Notes: generated by a model from the sequence alone, not told the origin. DNA of 64,000 bases from Stomorhina lunata (GCA_933228675.1 OW121741.1:39895952-39959951); one strand, 5' to 3'. Positions 10,684-22,262 are shown, counted from the first letter of the stretch. Numbers and translations: made by a program.

Positions 10684-11066
10684 TTTTTTTTGGCGAAATA
10701 ACCGAAAATTATCTCAAAAATATGTATATCGATCCCTTAGATTTAAATAATCGTAAGCGACATTCTGCTAAATATCTCTCAGACTATTAGAGATAGCGTA
10801 ATATAGTAAGCATATTTTTCTTTCTTTCTTAAGTAGTTTCCGAATGTGTAAAAATCTTTTCGATAGGTTTATATATGATTTTTTGGGGAAATAACCGAAA
10901 ATTATCCCAAAAATATATCGATCCCTAAGATTTAAATAACCGTAAGCGACATTCTGCTAAATATTTCTCAAACTATTAGAGATAGCGTAGTATAGTAAGC
11001 ATATTTTTTCTTTTTTTCTTAAGTAGTTTCCGAATGTGTAAAAATCTTTTCGGTAGGTTTATTTTT
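10684..11066 (+). repeat. Tandem duplication, two units of about 190 bp
   Basis: Unit 1 (10684-10876) and unit 2 (10877-11066) share 'aataaccgaaaattatc', 'cgtaagcgacattctgctaa', 'tagtaagcatattttt' and 'gtttccgaatgtgtaaaaat' in the same order, with scattered substitutions. The start of unit 1 also forms an inverted pair with 10578-10615. Confidence 0.85.
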
Positions 11067-11570
11067 ACGAAAGTTATATGGACCAATAGGTTTTTGCATA
11101 CAATGGTGCTAAACTTTGGCTCAGTGTAGAGGCCACTGCGCTAAAAATAGACATGTTTTTAAAAATTGGTCTAAAACTCCAACTACCCATTGGCCGATTT
11201 CTGCATATTGCTTAAATGTTATTGAAGTAAAGCTAAAAAACTTTACATACAATATTTTGCACCATAACTTCTAAACTTTTTGGAAAAAATGTAATTAATT
11301 TCTCACAGAAATTACTCGATGCGAGAAATACAGAAACAAGACACTAAAATCGATCGATTTCATCACATACCTGATAGTGTTTCATAGCTTTAAAAAATAG
11401 TTCTAGTTTATGCACCGATTGTAATAAAATTCAGGTCATGTGAGAGTGAACCGCAATATCTTTCAATCTTTCGGGCTATCCTTTGATGAAAATAATAAGT
11501 TAATGCCTTTTAAGGTAACAAAGATATAGCTATTTGAAGTTGAAATTTTGTTTAATCTACCGTTTTCTAA

Positions 11571-12000
11571 GAGTGTTGTTGAAAGCATTGATTCTTTTAA
11601 GGTAATTTTCGACCACTTTTTGACATATATCGGGCATTTTTTTAAGCCATAACTTGACGAATGTTGGTTTTTAAGTGCTCAAGAGTGAAAGGTTTTAACT
11701 TTAGGTCTTTAGCGTAGCCCCACAAAAAAGTCTAATGGTGTCAAATCGCATGATCTTGGTGGCCAGTTGATATCGCAAAGACGAGAAATTACGCGGCTAG
11801 GAAATGTCTCTTGCAATAAAGCCATATTCGCTCGATTTGTGTGACATGTGGCACCGTCTTGTTGAAGCCACATATTCTCCAAGTCGTATTCTTCAATACA
11901 GCAAAAAAAAGTCGGTTATCATATGACCATAACGCTTAAAATCCACGGAATCGACACACACTTACAGCAGCGATATTTTTAGCGTAAAAAGCGAAACGAT
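11571..12000 (-). pseudogene. Mariner-family transposase fragment
   Basis: The minus strand encodes broken pieces of the catalytic domain: MITDFF, then DLENMWLQQDGATCHT with the second catalytic Asp, ETFPSRVISRLCDINWPPRS and CDLTPLDFF with the third. The N-terminal DNA-binding part is missing and frameshifts are present. It belongs to the same subfamily as the plus-strand copy at 12983-13870 (shared EYDLENMW and [10 protein letters not shown]). No terminal repeats were located. Confidence 0.8.
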
Positions 12001-12026
12001 GACGCACAGGTCTTACAATATTTGTA

Positions 12027-12209
12027 ACCGCCGTGGTATAGTCGGTTAATTATCCGTCTTACATACCAGAGGTCCTAAGTTTGATCGCCGGCCAGATTCA
12101 CTTGAAAAATATTAAAAAAATCAAAAAAACTAGCCACTGGTTATTGAATATTAGGCTATGTAAAACTTCTCTAACTAATGCATTTGCCATTCGGAGCCAG
12201 AGTTAAAAC
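12027..12209 (+). mobile_element. tRNA-derived SINE, 3'-truncated copy
   Basis: The head 'gccgtggtatagtcggttaa' resembles a tRNA A box and 'cctaagtttgatcgcc' a B box. The body 'gccactggttattgaatatt' and 'ctctaactaatgcatttgcc' matches the copies at 28394-28690 and 48235-48469. The match ends near 12209. The head does not fold into a complete cloverleaf, so this is a SINE and not a tRNA gene. Confidence 0.75.
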
Positions 12210-12980
12210 CAGGCCTGCCAGATTTGCCGATTTTGACGATTTTTAACCTAAAAAAAAGTGCCGATATGCAGATTTTGACTAGAAAATTGACGATTTTTGA
12301 GATAATATCGAAAACAAACTTAACTTTATGAAGAAATGTTCCATTAAAAATTGTTTCTTTACAAAATTGTTTAACATAAAATTGTTTCCACTGAAAAACT
12401 TTCAGTATAAATTTTTTTCGATACAAAAAATTTTAATTTTTTTCTGAAATTTTCCATTTTAAAATTTTCTATCGAAAATTGCCCTGTATAATTTTTTTTT
12501 CGAAAAAAAATTTAGTATAGAAAAATTTGAAAATTTACCGCCGATAATGCCGATTTTTTGGAAAAATATGCCGATTTTCATCGGTGTTTAAAAAAAAAGA
12601 CCAGTGCTATGCTTATATCGGCTTAAACCCTACAGTAAAACAGCGAAAGAATATATTTGAGATAGTGGCAGATACTCTTTCGAGCTCGGGCAAAAGTTGA
12701 GTGCTTTCTGGCAAGCGAGACTTGCAAATAATTCAGCTTAAAAGGTTAGCTTTATCAACAGGGTCAATGAATATTTGGGCATCCTTTAAAAGAGAAGAAA
12801 TTATAACTCGCTTTATTCTTAACTCGTTTACCGAAAGTTCTTTTAACGGTAATTACATCAGAATCTATTCTTGAGATACAGGCCGAAATGTAGAAAAGAG
12901 CAGGCCAGCGTAGAGCAAACAGGCGTAGCCGTTGTTAAAATTAACTTTAAGTCATTCTTAAACATTGAATTATAAATATA
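12210..12980. other. Possible decayed repeat plus spacer
   Basis: 12210-12600 repeats short words (ttgccgattttgacgattttt-like) in a low-complexity pattern that suggests an old non-autonomous element, but no ends are defined. 12600-12980 shows nothing recognisable. Confidence 0.4.
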
Positions 12981-12982
12981 TA

Positions 12983-13870
12983 TCGAGTTATCCATTTCGT
13001 GATTTCAAAAGTATAGGACTGGAATTCGACATCTGTCAAACTGAATTGTTAAACCATTTTTTTCCTTTTCAGCTGAAAGTCTGACATTAATGAAAATGGA
13101 TCGCTTGAGTATTACACAATGCATAAAAACTATCACAACATCTTACAAAAATTGTGATTCGGCAACAGCCACATATCATGCTTTAAAAGGAGATTATGAT
13201 TGACCTAATCGTCCAACTACGCAAGCAATTGGCAAAATTGTAAAGAAATTTGAAGAGACTGGAGCGATGACAAATTTTGTAAGGCCTGTGCATCGTCGTT
13301 TTGCTAGTTCCGCTGAAAATATCCCTGCTGTAAGTGAAAGTGTTGCCGAAGATCCGAATGTGAATTCGGAGCGTTATGATCATATAATAACCGACTTTTT
13401 TGCCTGCTACTCAAGAATACGACTTGGAGAATATGTGGTTTCAACAAGACGGTGCCACATGCCACACAACCTTTATTGCAAGAGACATTTCCTGGCCGCG
13501 TAATTTCTCGTTGTGGCGATATCAACTGGCCACCAAGATCATGCGATTTGACACCATTATACTTTTTTTTGTGGATCTACGCGAAAGACCATACTTATGC
13601 ATATAAGCCTTTAAATCTTGAGGACTTAAAAACCAACATTTGTCAAGTTATGGCTGAAATACTGCCCAATATGTGTTAAAAAGTGGTCGAAAATTGCCTC
13701 AAAAAAATCAATGCTTGCAACATTTCGCGTGGTGGTCATTTAAATGATGTAGTGTTTCCCACATAATGTCAATGTTCAAACTTTATAATAAAAAAGGAAT
13801 ATGACGAAAGAAATATTTTATATGTGTTTTATTTACGTTCACTTTTGAAACCACAAAATGGATAACCCTG
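12983..13870 (+). mobile_element. Mariner-family element, internally deleted
   Basis: Inverted ends (tcgagttatccattt at the left, complement of cagggttatccattt at the right) abut TA dinucleotides at 12981-12982 and 13871-13872, as expected for mariner insertion. The transposase starts near 13091 (MKMDRLSITQ) and is broken by an in-frame stop near 13200. A deletion joins the N-terminal domain (SVAEDPN) directly to MITDFF-type sequence. The C-terminal half ([38 protein letters not shown]) is spread over two frames. The first catalytic Asp region is lost. Confidence 0.85.
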
Positions 13871-13971
13871 TATATATAAGCTTTGTGTTTTTTTAATCCA
13901 AGCCGTAAGCTATGATGAAATGTGGACTGATTCCAACGAATTTTTTTTCAGAAGCAAACAAATCGCAAACA

Positions 13972-14742
13972 AAAACACGTAAGAAAGAGCTATAGTCGGT
14001 CAAGCGCGACCATACAATACCCTTCACCACTAAGGTCAAAGGTGTTCTTTTTCCTGTAGAAAGAGAAATTTTGCTATCATATGAACATTTTCTCAAAACT
14101 TATATATTTAAGCTCTATCCGTCATTTGGACTTATATGAGAGCTAGGGTCAACTGTGGACCGACTATCTCGAAATTTGACAAAAATTATGTATGCAAAAA
14201 ATAAACTCAAAATTCTTATTGTCTTCAGATTTACGAGCGTTTTACTGATTTTTGTCTCATTTAGTGCGTTTTGACACAAAAGTTTGTATGGGAGCTATGG
14301 TCAAATGTGGACCGATTCCAACGAAATTTGGTACAGAGTTTTTGATTTACATAAGCAGTGTTGTTTTAAATTTCATGCAAAAATATTGATATTTGTGGCC
14401 AAAATATCAATTCCGGGAAGTGGGGCCTATGGGAGGTACAATAAATAATGGACCGATTTTGACGAATTTCAATAGCCATATTCCCACTATTAAAAAAACA
14501 AATGATCTGTGCCAAATTTCATTAAATTATCTTCAGAATTGCGACCTGTACTTTGATGACATGCTTTACATGGGGGTCCAACCAGACGGACTGGCTGACA
14601 TCGTTAAATCATTCAGAAAGTGATTCTAAGCCTATTGGTATACTCAAAGGTGGATCTAAGATAAATATTTATTTGCGTCACATACATCAGCACAAACTTA
14701 TAATACCCTTTCCACCTATGGTAGTAAAGGGTATAATAAAAT
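13972..14742 (+). repeat. Dispersed repeat family E, copy A
   Basis: Starts 'aagaaagagctatagtcggt', continues with cgaccatacaatacccttca and ends with ccctttccacctatggt and aagggtata. The interior holds several lines of the type 'ggtcaaatgtggaccgattc' and a CAGACGGA stretch. Related copies are at 26690-27279, 45078-45505 (minus) and 52725-52880. The ends are loosely complementary (tacccttcacca and a ggtgaagggta-like tail). No protein is encoded; probably a non-autonomous retro- or DNA-element. Confidence 0.75.
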
Positions 14743-14744
14743 AG

Positions 14745-15343
14745 GTAGTAAGTACTTAACGTGCTTATTATATGACCACCACTGTATGGCTTCGATTTGT
14801 TTAGTTTTTATTCAAATATTTGAAACACGCACCAATTGTTTGCAGATTAAAATATTGCGGGTCGATCCATCGATTTAACAAAAACATTTATGAAACACTT
14901 TGTATTTTATTTCAGCTTCGAATAATTAATATAAAACTTTTTTGCACGTCATGTCAGTAATTTTCTAAAATATCTGTTAAATATCTACTTTAATGATTTT
15001 TTTTTTGTATTATTTTAATTTACAGGAAAAAAACTTATCAATGTCAATGAATTTTGAGTTTTAAAGGTGTTGAAAATAAATGAATATTGAAATTATATGT
15101 ATCCAATTGACATAAATTGGTTGCTAAGGCTTAAGATTTAATAAGTAACGCCAGATGGCCAAATACTTATATTAGTATTAACCATTTCTTAAAATATCAT
15201 TGAAATTCTAAATGGATAGTTTTTATATCATAAAAGAAATCATTGAAATTTCCATAGTTTCAGATACAAATAGAAGTCAACTCTTGTCTATAAACCCCCT
15301 TTAATTTAAATCAAAAAGTTATAGTTTTTATCAAAATAATTAT
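14745..15343. other. Downstream flank of the aquaporin gene
   Basis: AT-rich spacer with no recognised gene or repeat. It lies beyond the aquaporin polyadenylation signal. Confidence 0.6.
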
Positions 15344-15349
15344 TTTATT
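15344..15349 (-). terminator. AATAAA polyadenylation signal of the aquaporin
   Basis: Minus-strand AATAAA about 115 bp after the stop codon at 15464-15466. It implies a short 3' UTR. Confidence 0.55.
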
Positions 15350-15463
15350 TGTTTAGAAAACAACAATTAAATAAATCTGAAACGTATTACTTATTATCTA
15401 GGAATTTATTAGAAACTTTAAGTTCTTATTATCTTAAAAACTATTTTTTACAATTGAAATGCT

Positions 15464-18400
15464 TTAAAAATCATAGGATTCAGTTTCATCATCTCCCTTG
15501 CGTACCTGGAAAAAGATTTTATATACCAAGGCCGCTATGGCAGCGCCTGCTATTGGTCCTAACCAATAGACCCAATGTGCTGTCCATATGCTATGCACTA
15601 CAGCGGGTCCGAATGAACGGGCTGGATTCATGCTGGCACCAGTTAGTTTGATCTGGAAAGGAAATCGTGATCTTAAATTATAATTTAAATATTTATACGA
15701 AATTTAGAGTATAAGAGAAAGCATTAGGTAAGTATGTATAAAGGTTGTCCCAACTAGAACGCAATTTTTAAATTTGAATAAAACACAGATATTAAAAAAA
15801 AAAATCGTGAAACTTTATTATATCTTAAAGTAGACAGAATTAGGTTATGTATGGAAAAAGATATCGTGCAGATGGCCGCCACGGCTTTGCTGGCATACAC
15901 GCGATCTTTTAATAAAATTTTGAATTACCTTTTTGGATAAATGCTGCGGTATTTCATTAATGCAGCGTCTAATTTCCTCTTTTAAGGCTTGAGTCGTCGT
16001 CGGCTTATTCGCGTAAACCATCAACTTCAAAAAAAAACTCAAAAGAAAAAAATCTACAGGTGTTAAATCGCACGATCTAGGCGGCCAATTCTGTTTTCCA
16101 AAACGCGAAATAACACAACCGGGAAAAGACTGATGTAGCAATTGAATTTTTTCTCTGGCTGTATGACATGTGGAGCCGTCTTGTTGAAACCACATAACCT
16201 CCACATTCATCTCTTCAATTATAGGCAAGAAAAAACTGGTTATCATTTCACGATACCGAACACCATTGACTGTTTGCGCTTGACCTGAACCTTTTTCATA
16301 AAAAATTCGAATGATTTCTCCAGTCCAAAAACCACACCACACAGTGACACGTTGAGGATGCATATGCATTTCGTAAATCACTTGAGGTTTTTCCACACCC
16401 CAAATGCGACAATTCTGCCTATTGACGAAGCCATCAGGATGGAAATGGGCCTTGTCACTGACGATGATTTTATCGCCAAAATTTCATTTTCATGTTGTAT
16501 CTCCAATACCCAATTAACGAACACGATATCTTGCTCCATACATAACCTCATTCTGTATACTTTAAGATATAATAAAGTTTCACGATTTTTTTTAAATATC
16601 TTTGTTTTACTTAAAATTTAAAAATTGCGTTCTAGTTGGGACCCCATTTATAAGATTGTGTAGTTTGAGTAAGATGTTTTATTATTAGTATAAGACGATA
16701 TAGCTCGAGGTTAGTGTTTACTAGATTAAAATATTATATAACTTATTTTAGGTTATAAAGGAGGTGTCAAGCGACACCATCACTCGGAGACCCCAGGGGC
16801 GCATTGTGATCACTTACTTAAAGAGGAGAAAAAAGAAGATTGAAGATAGAGGAAGAGAAAAGAGATAGAGAAAGAGAATAGAATATTATAGAGGGAGAAG
16901 GAGTGTACCCTATCTAGGCCAGTTGAGACCAGTGGTGAACCCTAACAATATCTTATAAACTGCACTATTGCAGATCCTAAAGTTCAGCAAAGAATCTGCT
17001 GCCTAGATGTTTGAGCCTTTGATTTTGTAGCCTTAGAGAATGTGTTCTACCGACTCGAACGAATCCTCATCTAGACATAGTCTGCAGAGGTCCGGAATAT
17101 AGAATATATATTTAACCTCGAATTTAAGACACAGTGTCCCGTGTACATCTTCCCCTATACATCTTCTTATTACATAAAAGCTTGTCACAAATTCCGTTCG
17201 GAAGTGAAACTATTCTGTAGTTGAATTCCGATAAAAATGGTTTCAGATTCTATAGATTAAAAAAATGCTTTAAAACATTACAAAAAATACTCTAATACAT
17301 TAATGTACAACTTTTTAAAAAAATGTTATATCAGGTTTTTCAACAGGGACGCTGCAAAAGTACTGCGACAGGGCCAGCAGACGACGCCATATTTCTTGCT
17401 ACTCTTTTAACATTTCTCTTTAGTAAGGTTTGGCATTTCATGATAAAAAGATATACGAGCCAACAACGAGTCAACGACAAGTCGAAATTATTAAAATTTA
17501 CTACCGAAATTCGGAGTCAGTGGCCTCAACGTTATAATCGCAAATCATCTTCAGCGATGAGGCTCATTTCTGGCTGAATGGCTTCTTCAATAAATATAGT
17601 ATGCGTTATTGGCCAGGCAGCAATCCACACGTACTTCATGAGTCATCATTGCAACCCGAAAAATTTCGGTTTGGTGCGGTTTATAGGCCGGCGGCGTCAT
17701 TGGGCCGTACTTCTTGTGTGATGATCAAGACCGGCACGTTACTGTAAGTGGGAATCGCTACCGTTCAATGATAACCGAATATTTTTGGCCTCAATATGGA
17801 CTTGAAGGACATGTGGTTCCAACAGGACGGCGCCACAACCCACACAGCGAATGTCGATTGGCCGCCTTGGTCGTGCCATTTGACGCTGTTAGACTTTTTC
17901 CTGTGGAGCTACGTCAAGTCTATGGCCTATGCCAGCGACGATTAATGAACTTCGTACGAATATCGAACAAGCCGCACAGCGAATGTCGACCGCCTCGGTC
18001 GAGTCATTTTATGCTTTTCGACTATTTCCTGTGGGGCTACGTCATGTCTATGGTCTATGCCAATAAGCTAGCGACGATTGATGAACTTCGTATGAAAATT
18101 GAATGTGAAATTTCAGCAGTATCGGCCAATTTATAGTTGAAAACCGTCGAAATTTTGTTTAGCGTATGGACTATTGAAAGCGTGTCCGTTGTGGTCATGC
18201 AAATGATACATAACGGCATCAAACCTGTTTTTACAGGAATAAAGAATTTCATTGATATCCAAAACCGTTTTTGTTTTATTAAAAAAAAAAAACTTTTGTA
18301 GCACACAACATTCCAATTGAAACAACAAGTACTTCTTTTAGACAATGATATGCGGACTATTTAATGTTGAACAACTCTATTTTAGAAGACTGCAACATTC

Positions 18401-21400
18401 GTAGAAGGGCTCAAGAGGAACACCACAGGGGGGTGTTGTCCCCATTACTTTGTCTACTGGCGGTCACTCTTGATACCAGTCAGCCGGCTACGCTGACTGG
18501 TATCAGGTAAATACCCGAATACCAATTATGGAATCGGCACTAGAAGACCTCTCTTCCCGGGCCAGAGGCAAAGGACTAGAAGTCAACCCTGAAAAGACCA
18601 AGTTAGTTTTGTTTACCAGGAAGTACAAGGTTGACAAATTTAAACTTCCAGTACTTAATGGGGTAGAGTTAGGACTATCATCAGAAGCTAAGTTCCTAGG
18701 CATCATCTTAGATAGAAAGCTATCTTGGAAAAAGAACATGCTTGAAAAAACGAAAAAGGGACTACACGCTTACTACTTTTTCAGGAATTCGGTAGGTAAG
18801 AGCTAGGGCTTAAATCCAATGGTAGTGTACTGGATCTAAACAACTATTGTAGGACCAGTTCTAACGTGTGGGTGCGCAGTATCGTGGAAAGCGGTAAACA
18901 AGGCCTCCTTTCTTAGTCTCTTGAGCAAAATTCAAAGATGTACTAGCACGGGCATCACTGGTGCCTTAAGGAGCACTCCTCAGACGGCCTTAGACGTGAT
19001 GCTGCCTTTATTCGAATGTCTCTTGCTTCGAGTCAGGTTCACCCATATCTGAGTACTTAGTTAAAGAACTTTTGTTCAGTTTCATACTAGAGGTCATTAT
19101 TCCAGATAGAACCAGCTGGGAAAATCGTCAATTGCTCTTTGAGGGGAACTCGATCTTCACAGACTGCTCTAAAATGGATATCGGCACTAGTGCTGGTATT
19201 TTCCTAAAGGATCAGAATATTAGGAAATCTTAGATAAATTTTAGCCATTCTGAAAGCCACTGAGCTCATTTCATACAACATCCCTCAATTCTTGGATCGG
19301 TTAGGAAATAGCAAGAACTGGCAAAACTTGGCTACTTGCACAATATCTAGGACCTTATGACCCGATTAATATATACGCAAAACTAAGCTCTTGCTGGGTC
19401 TTAAAAGAACCAGTCTTAGGAAATGCATAGATATTCTAACTGACCACTAAATTCTAGACTTAATAGATGGAATGGAGCAATCCATCCCAGACAATGCTCG
19501 GACTTGGATTCGTCCGAAACTGTCGAGCACATCCTTTGCCACTGTCCTCTGCTCCAAAACCAGTGACTAAAATTCCTAGGTAACAGATTCCATGAGGAAC
19601 TGGGCGACATATATTTACAACCTTTTAAGGTCAAAGCGCTTATTCCAAAATTTCATAGGCCAAGCTTTGAAAGACTTTTTTCTATGTGTTGTTTTCATCA
19701 AAGTTAAGGACGTCCTATCCTAACATTTCTATTATTTTTATTTTCATGGTAATTACTTTTTCCAGGAGTTAGTAGCCCGACGTCCTAACTCATATTTTTA
19801 TAGTCCTTATGGGCGAACTCGCGGTACACGTTAGCTTAACGTGGTTCCCCGGATGATATCGCGAGGAGGTCGGTGTCCACAGTTGAGATGAATGATAACC
19901 AAGATTAGTCTAGACTTACCATGTTAAGACAAATCAGAACCGTTGCTTGGTATCCAACATCACCTCAGGAAAAAGCTACTTTCTATGAAAAAGCAAAAAA
20001 AGTAGTGTTAATGTTGACGACTATGGTAAACAAAAAACGGACCATGATTTAAGGATCAGCACCTGGAATATCCGAGCTCTTTATAGAAAAAGGGATCTAA
20101 TCCAGTTGATGGATGTTGTACATGAATATAAATGAAATGTGACTGCTGTCCAGGAAGTAAGACTCTAAAAGGTGACCTATATTACAGCTGCCATGAGAGT
20201 AGGAATGAATTTGCTTGCGGATATGTAGTTAGCAAAAAAAAAATGCGAAGTTAGTCTCCAGATTCACCGAGGAGCCAATATGAACTCCGATCATTAACTT
20301 GTTGCAGCCACGTCTGCGCAAAGATACTCGTAAGTTAACATTACTAAGCTACAATCTCATAAAACTGCAACCGATTACTCGTAACGAGTAGTTCCAACGA
20401 CATCAGCACTTTATGGCAACATATTACCAATTCCATGAAAACTGCTGCAATATCTGTATTAAGGTTCCATAACCCTCTTCCTAAAAACTCTTTGTATTAC
20501 GAGAAGTACGCACTGCCACTGCTGAGAAAAATGCAGCATACAGGGCAACTCTGCATTCAGAAGTTACGCGTCGAACTTTAGAAAGATATCGTTAGAAAGG
20601 AAGGGACGAGAAACGCCTATTCCGAAGAAAAAAGAAAGAAATGGAAAGATGTGTTCGACGAAATTGATATGTCGTAAAAAGTCAAATACCAAACGTATGG
20701 TTTAAGAAATTGTATCTTCTCCTTTAAGGACGACTAAGGAAACCTGGTGACAGATGCTGAAAGCGTACTGGAACTATGGAAGGAGCACTTTTGCTGGCCT
20801 TCAGAATTTTTGAAAAAAATGATTTAATTATTTTATGCGTGGATAAGTCATGGACAGTTACCTTGGGGCGATGCAATGGATTTTGATGCTTCAATCGATT
20901 ATTGCGGGTTCTTGGAGACTAGTAAAGGCATTTTTGCTCAAAAAATTGGATTTACAGTGTAAGAACGTTTCAACATTGTTTCACAAACATTTTTCTTTCA
21001 GTTCTTGAACGATTTAAATTTTTAAAGAATGAAATTTCAGATCCTTTTTTAAAATTTAATGAATAACCGCTTTTGGCAGGCCCAGTGAGGGTGTAACTTT
21101 CCATATTGAAAGTCGCGGATTTTGGTTAAAATTGCTTTTAAGCAGTTCAAAATTTTCGGGGGTCTTTAAGATCGTCTGGGTCCTGGCCGTGGGAATCTTT
21201 GCACCCACAAACGAACTAAAATTTACACTAAATCCATCACATATTCTTCGAATACCGAACTTTAAACAAAATTGTCTACGAGTAATTACGTAAGAATCAT
21301 TACTCTTAAAAAATTCTGTAAAGTGAAAGTGCGATGCTCACTCTATCGGGTTTGTTTCTATGCTTATTGGTTTCAAAGATATACATGGGATAACAAATGT

Positions 21401-22262
21401 ACCTAAAAAAAGTTTCTTACCTTTTTACCCCATCTCCCAATTATCGAAGGTGCCCCCTTATTTTATTAATTGAACTCAACACTATTTTATTTTAGTGTGT
21501 AAAAATGTTACCATGTTTCTACCATTTCTAAACTTTTTTAACCTATTTATTGTTTATTTTTCTTACCGCACACAAATGACCGGTTGCAATCGCTAAACCA
21601 ATAGCCAGCGGAGCAGATCCCTTAATATCTTGGCGTTTAGGATCGCAGGCAGCTTTAATCACTAAAATCAGTATGGAAGTAATAATAGCTTCAATGAGAC
21701 ATGCTTGACCTTCGCTAAGAGTGGGTGACATAGATGAAACACCAAGACCTAGGCCGCCTATTGTTGGGGGTATAGCCACCTGTTGTCAAAGAAAACAAAC
21801 AATTAATCATAATTTCAAGAAAAAACTAATAAATCTTTAAAAAAAAACTTTAGTTAACTTACGCTCAAAATAGCTGAACCAGCAATAGCGCCCACACATT
21901 GAACAATGATATAGAAAATTCCCTTCAAAAAACTCATTTCGCCAACTATAACAAAACTTATGGTAACGGCGGGATTTATGTGACAGCCGCTAATGTGACC
22001 AAAAGTCTATAAAATAAAAAATATAATTTGTTAAATTTGATCAAGTTTTTGTTTTGTTTTTAAAACTGACCTGTGCCAATGTTGCTACTGTTAAGCCAAA
22101 GGTAAATGCTATTTGTGGCACGGATGGGATAAACTCAGAGCCGCCCGTACAACTGCCAATGCCGATCACTACCAACAGAAAAGTACCTATCATTTCGCCA
22201 AATAACATTCGCCATATTTTCTTGTTCTCTGTTATATCCCGGATGCCGACGAATTTGGACAT
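15464..22262 (-). CDS. Drip: Aquaporin, Drip-like (insect water channel), 245 aa
   Basis: Four coding exons on the minus strand: 22071-22262, 21863-22006, 21567-21779 and 15464-15652. All junctions are phase 0 with GT donors and AG acceptors. Conceptual length is 245 residues, typical for an aquaporin and matching fly Drip as I remember it. MIP proteins form tetrameric channels with six helices and two half-helices. Seen: [17 protein letters not shown] (12-28), FTFGLTVA (53-60), first NPA in SGCHINPAV (75-77), Gln-rich helix [29 protein letters not shown] with His180, and second NPA with Arg195 in [12 protein letters not shown]. His180 and Arg195 suit a water-selective filter. The ATG at 22260-22262 lies two bases after an AG acceptor (22265-22266), so an upstream exon must exist; isoforms with extra N-terminal residues are possible. 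Introns one and two are 64 and 83 bp; the third is 5914 bp and packed with transposons. No lesions. Drip is likelier than the paralogue Prip. Confidence 0.93.
15741..16648 (-). mobile_element. Chimeric mariner copy with two 3' ends (aquaporin intron 3)
   Basis: TA sites flank inverted ends (15739-15740 and 16649-16650) sharing gtcccaactagaacgcaatt. The minus strand at 15845-16396 encodes the C-terminal 183 residues of a transposase: [12 protein letters not shown] with the second Asp, then CDLTPVDFF, giving 41 residues between second and third Asp (DD41D). Upstream sequence up to about 16535 still encodes VNWVLE-type transposase, then switches abruptly to a plus-strand copy of the element's own 3' end (gatatcttgctccatacat). 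The N-terminal half is missing and both ends are 3' ends, so it cannot be autonomous. Confidence 0.85.
16760..17240 (-). pseudogene. LINE C-terminal remnant (R1/LOA-like)
   Basis: The minus strand reads a cysteine-histidine motif typical of the C-terminal end of R1/LOA/I-type non-LTR retrotransposons ([17 protein letters not shown] around 17040-17100), followed by degenerate 3' sequence. 16810-16900 is purine-rich (gagaaagagaatag-like). It lies in aquaporin intron 3, antisense-neutral to splicing. Confidence 0.6.
17325..18275 (+). pseudogene. Mariner-family transposase, heavily mutated
   Basis: Plus-strand pieces in several frames: [12 protein letters not shown] near 17550 (first catalytic Asp), [19 protein letters not shown] (17738-17790), [18 protein letters not shown] around 17815-17865, and a [18 protein letters not shown] end. 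The last segment is duplicated: about 17845-17935 recurs at 17970-18065 (cgaatgtcga, gctacgtca, tctatg). Frameshifts, stops and an N-terminal deletion make it inactive. No clear ends were found. Confidence 0.75.
18305..18352 (-). mobile_element. SINE tail fragment
   Basis: 'ttccaattgaaacaacaagt' followed by acttcttttagacaatga matches the 3' tail of the SINE at 28394-28690 (ttccaattggaacaagtg, acttctcttagacaatga). The tRNA-like head is absent. Confidence 0.6.
18365..19800 (+). pseudogene. R1/LOA-like LINE: RT, RNase H and C-terminal remnants
   Basis: A GTPQG-GVLSPLL reverse transcriptase motif, broken by a frameshift, lies at 18417-18455. The longest intact piece (18528-18806) reads [19 protein letters not shown] and [17 protein letters not shown], the palm/thumb region. 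[20 protein letters not shown] thumb sequence follows near 18860. Near 19150-19200 [17 protein letters not shown] looks like an RNase H active-site strand. At 19500-19560 [16 protein letters not shown] is the C-terminal zinc motif. The catalytic YADD region is lost between 18480 and 18520. Several stops make this a fossil. Confidence 0.75.
19980..20820 (+). pseudogene. LINE endonuclease-domain remnant
   Basis: Near 20045-20150 the plus strand reads [26 protein letters not shown] and TAVQEVRL, the start of an APE-type endonuclease as found in non-LTR retrotransposons. RGANMNSDH near 20265-20290 is the late SDH motif. Downstream linker sequence is full of stops. It follows the R1/LOA-like tail at 19800 directly; a sibling copy starts at 23396. 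Confidence 0.7.
20821..21560. other. Aquaporin intron sequence, unassigned
   Basis: No recognised repeat. A short frame at about 20840-20965 (plus) reads [18 protein letters not shown] and has a coding-like composition, but is only about 40 codons and resembles nothing I know. Confidence 0.4.

Larger units (their letters stand above)
8011..11373. mobile_element. Candidate 3.4 kb terminal-inverted-repeat element, unclassified
   Basis: The left end CAGGTATGTGATGGAAATCG and the right end, read inward from 11373 (CAGGTATGTGATGAAATCG), are inverted copies that continue through a CGAT/TTTTAG stretch. Inner inverted pairs also occur: atttgatttttgcccatat (10573-10591) against its complement near 8038-8056, and ggatttgcccatat (9616-9629) against 8232-8245. 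No clean target duplication is visible and no open frame resembles a transposase; the longest (10034-10363, plus) is unrecognised. This could be one decayed element, two nested elements, or an old P/hAT-like non-autonomous element. Confidence 0.5.

Noticed and set aside
12027..12100. tRNA gene
   Set aside because: A and B boxes are present but no complete cloverleaf or acceptor stem; the sequence continues into a SINE body shared with two other loci.
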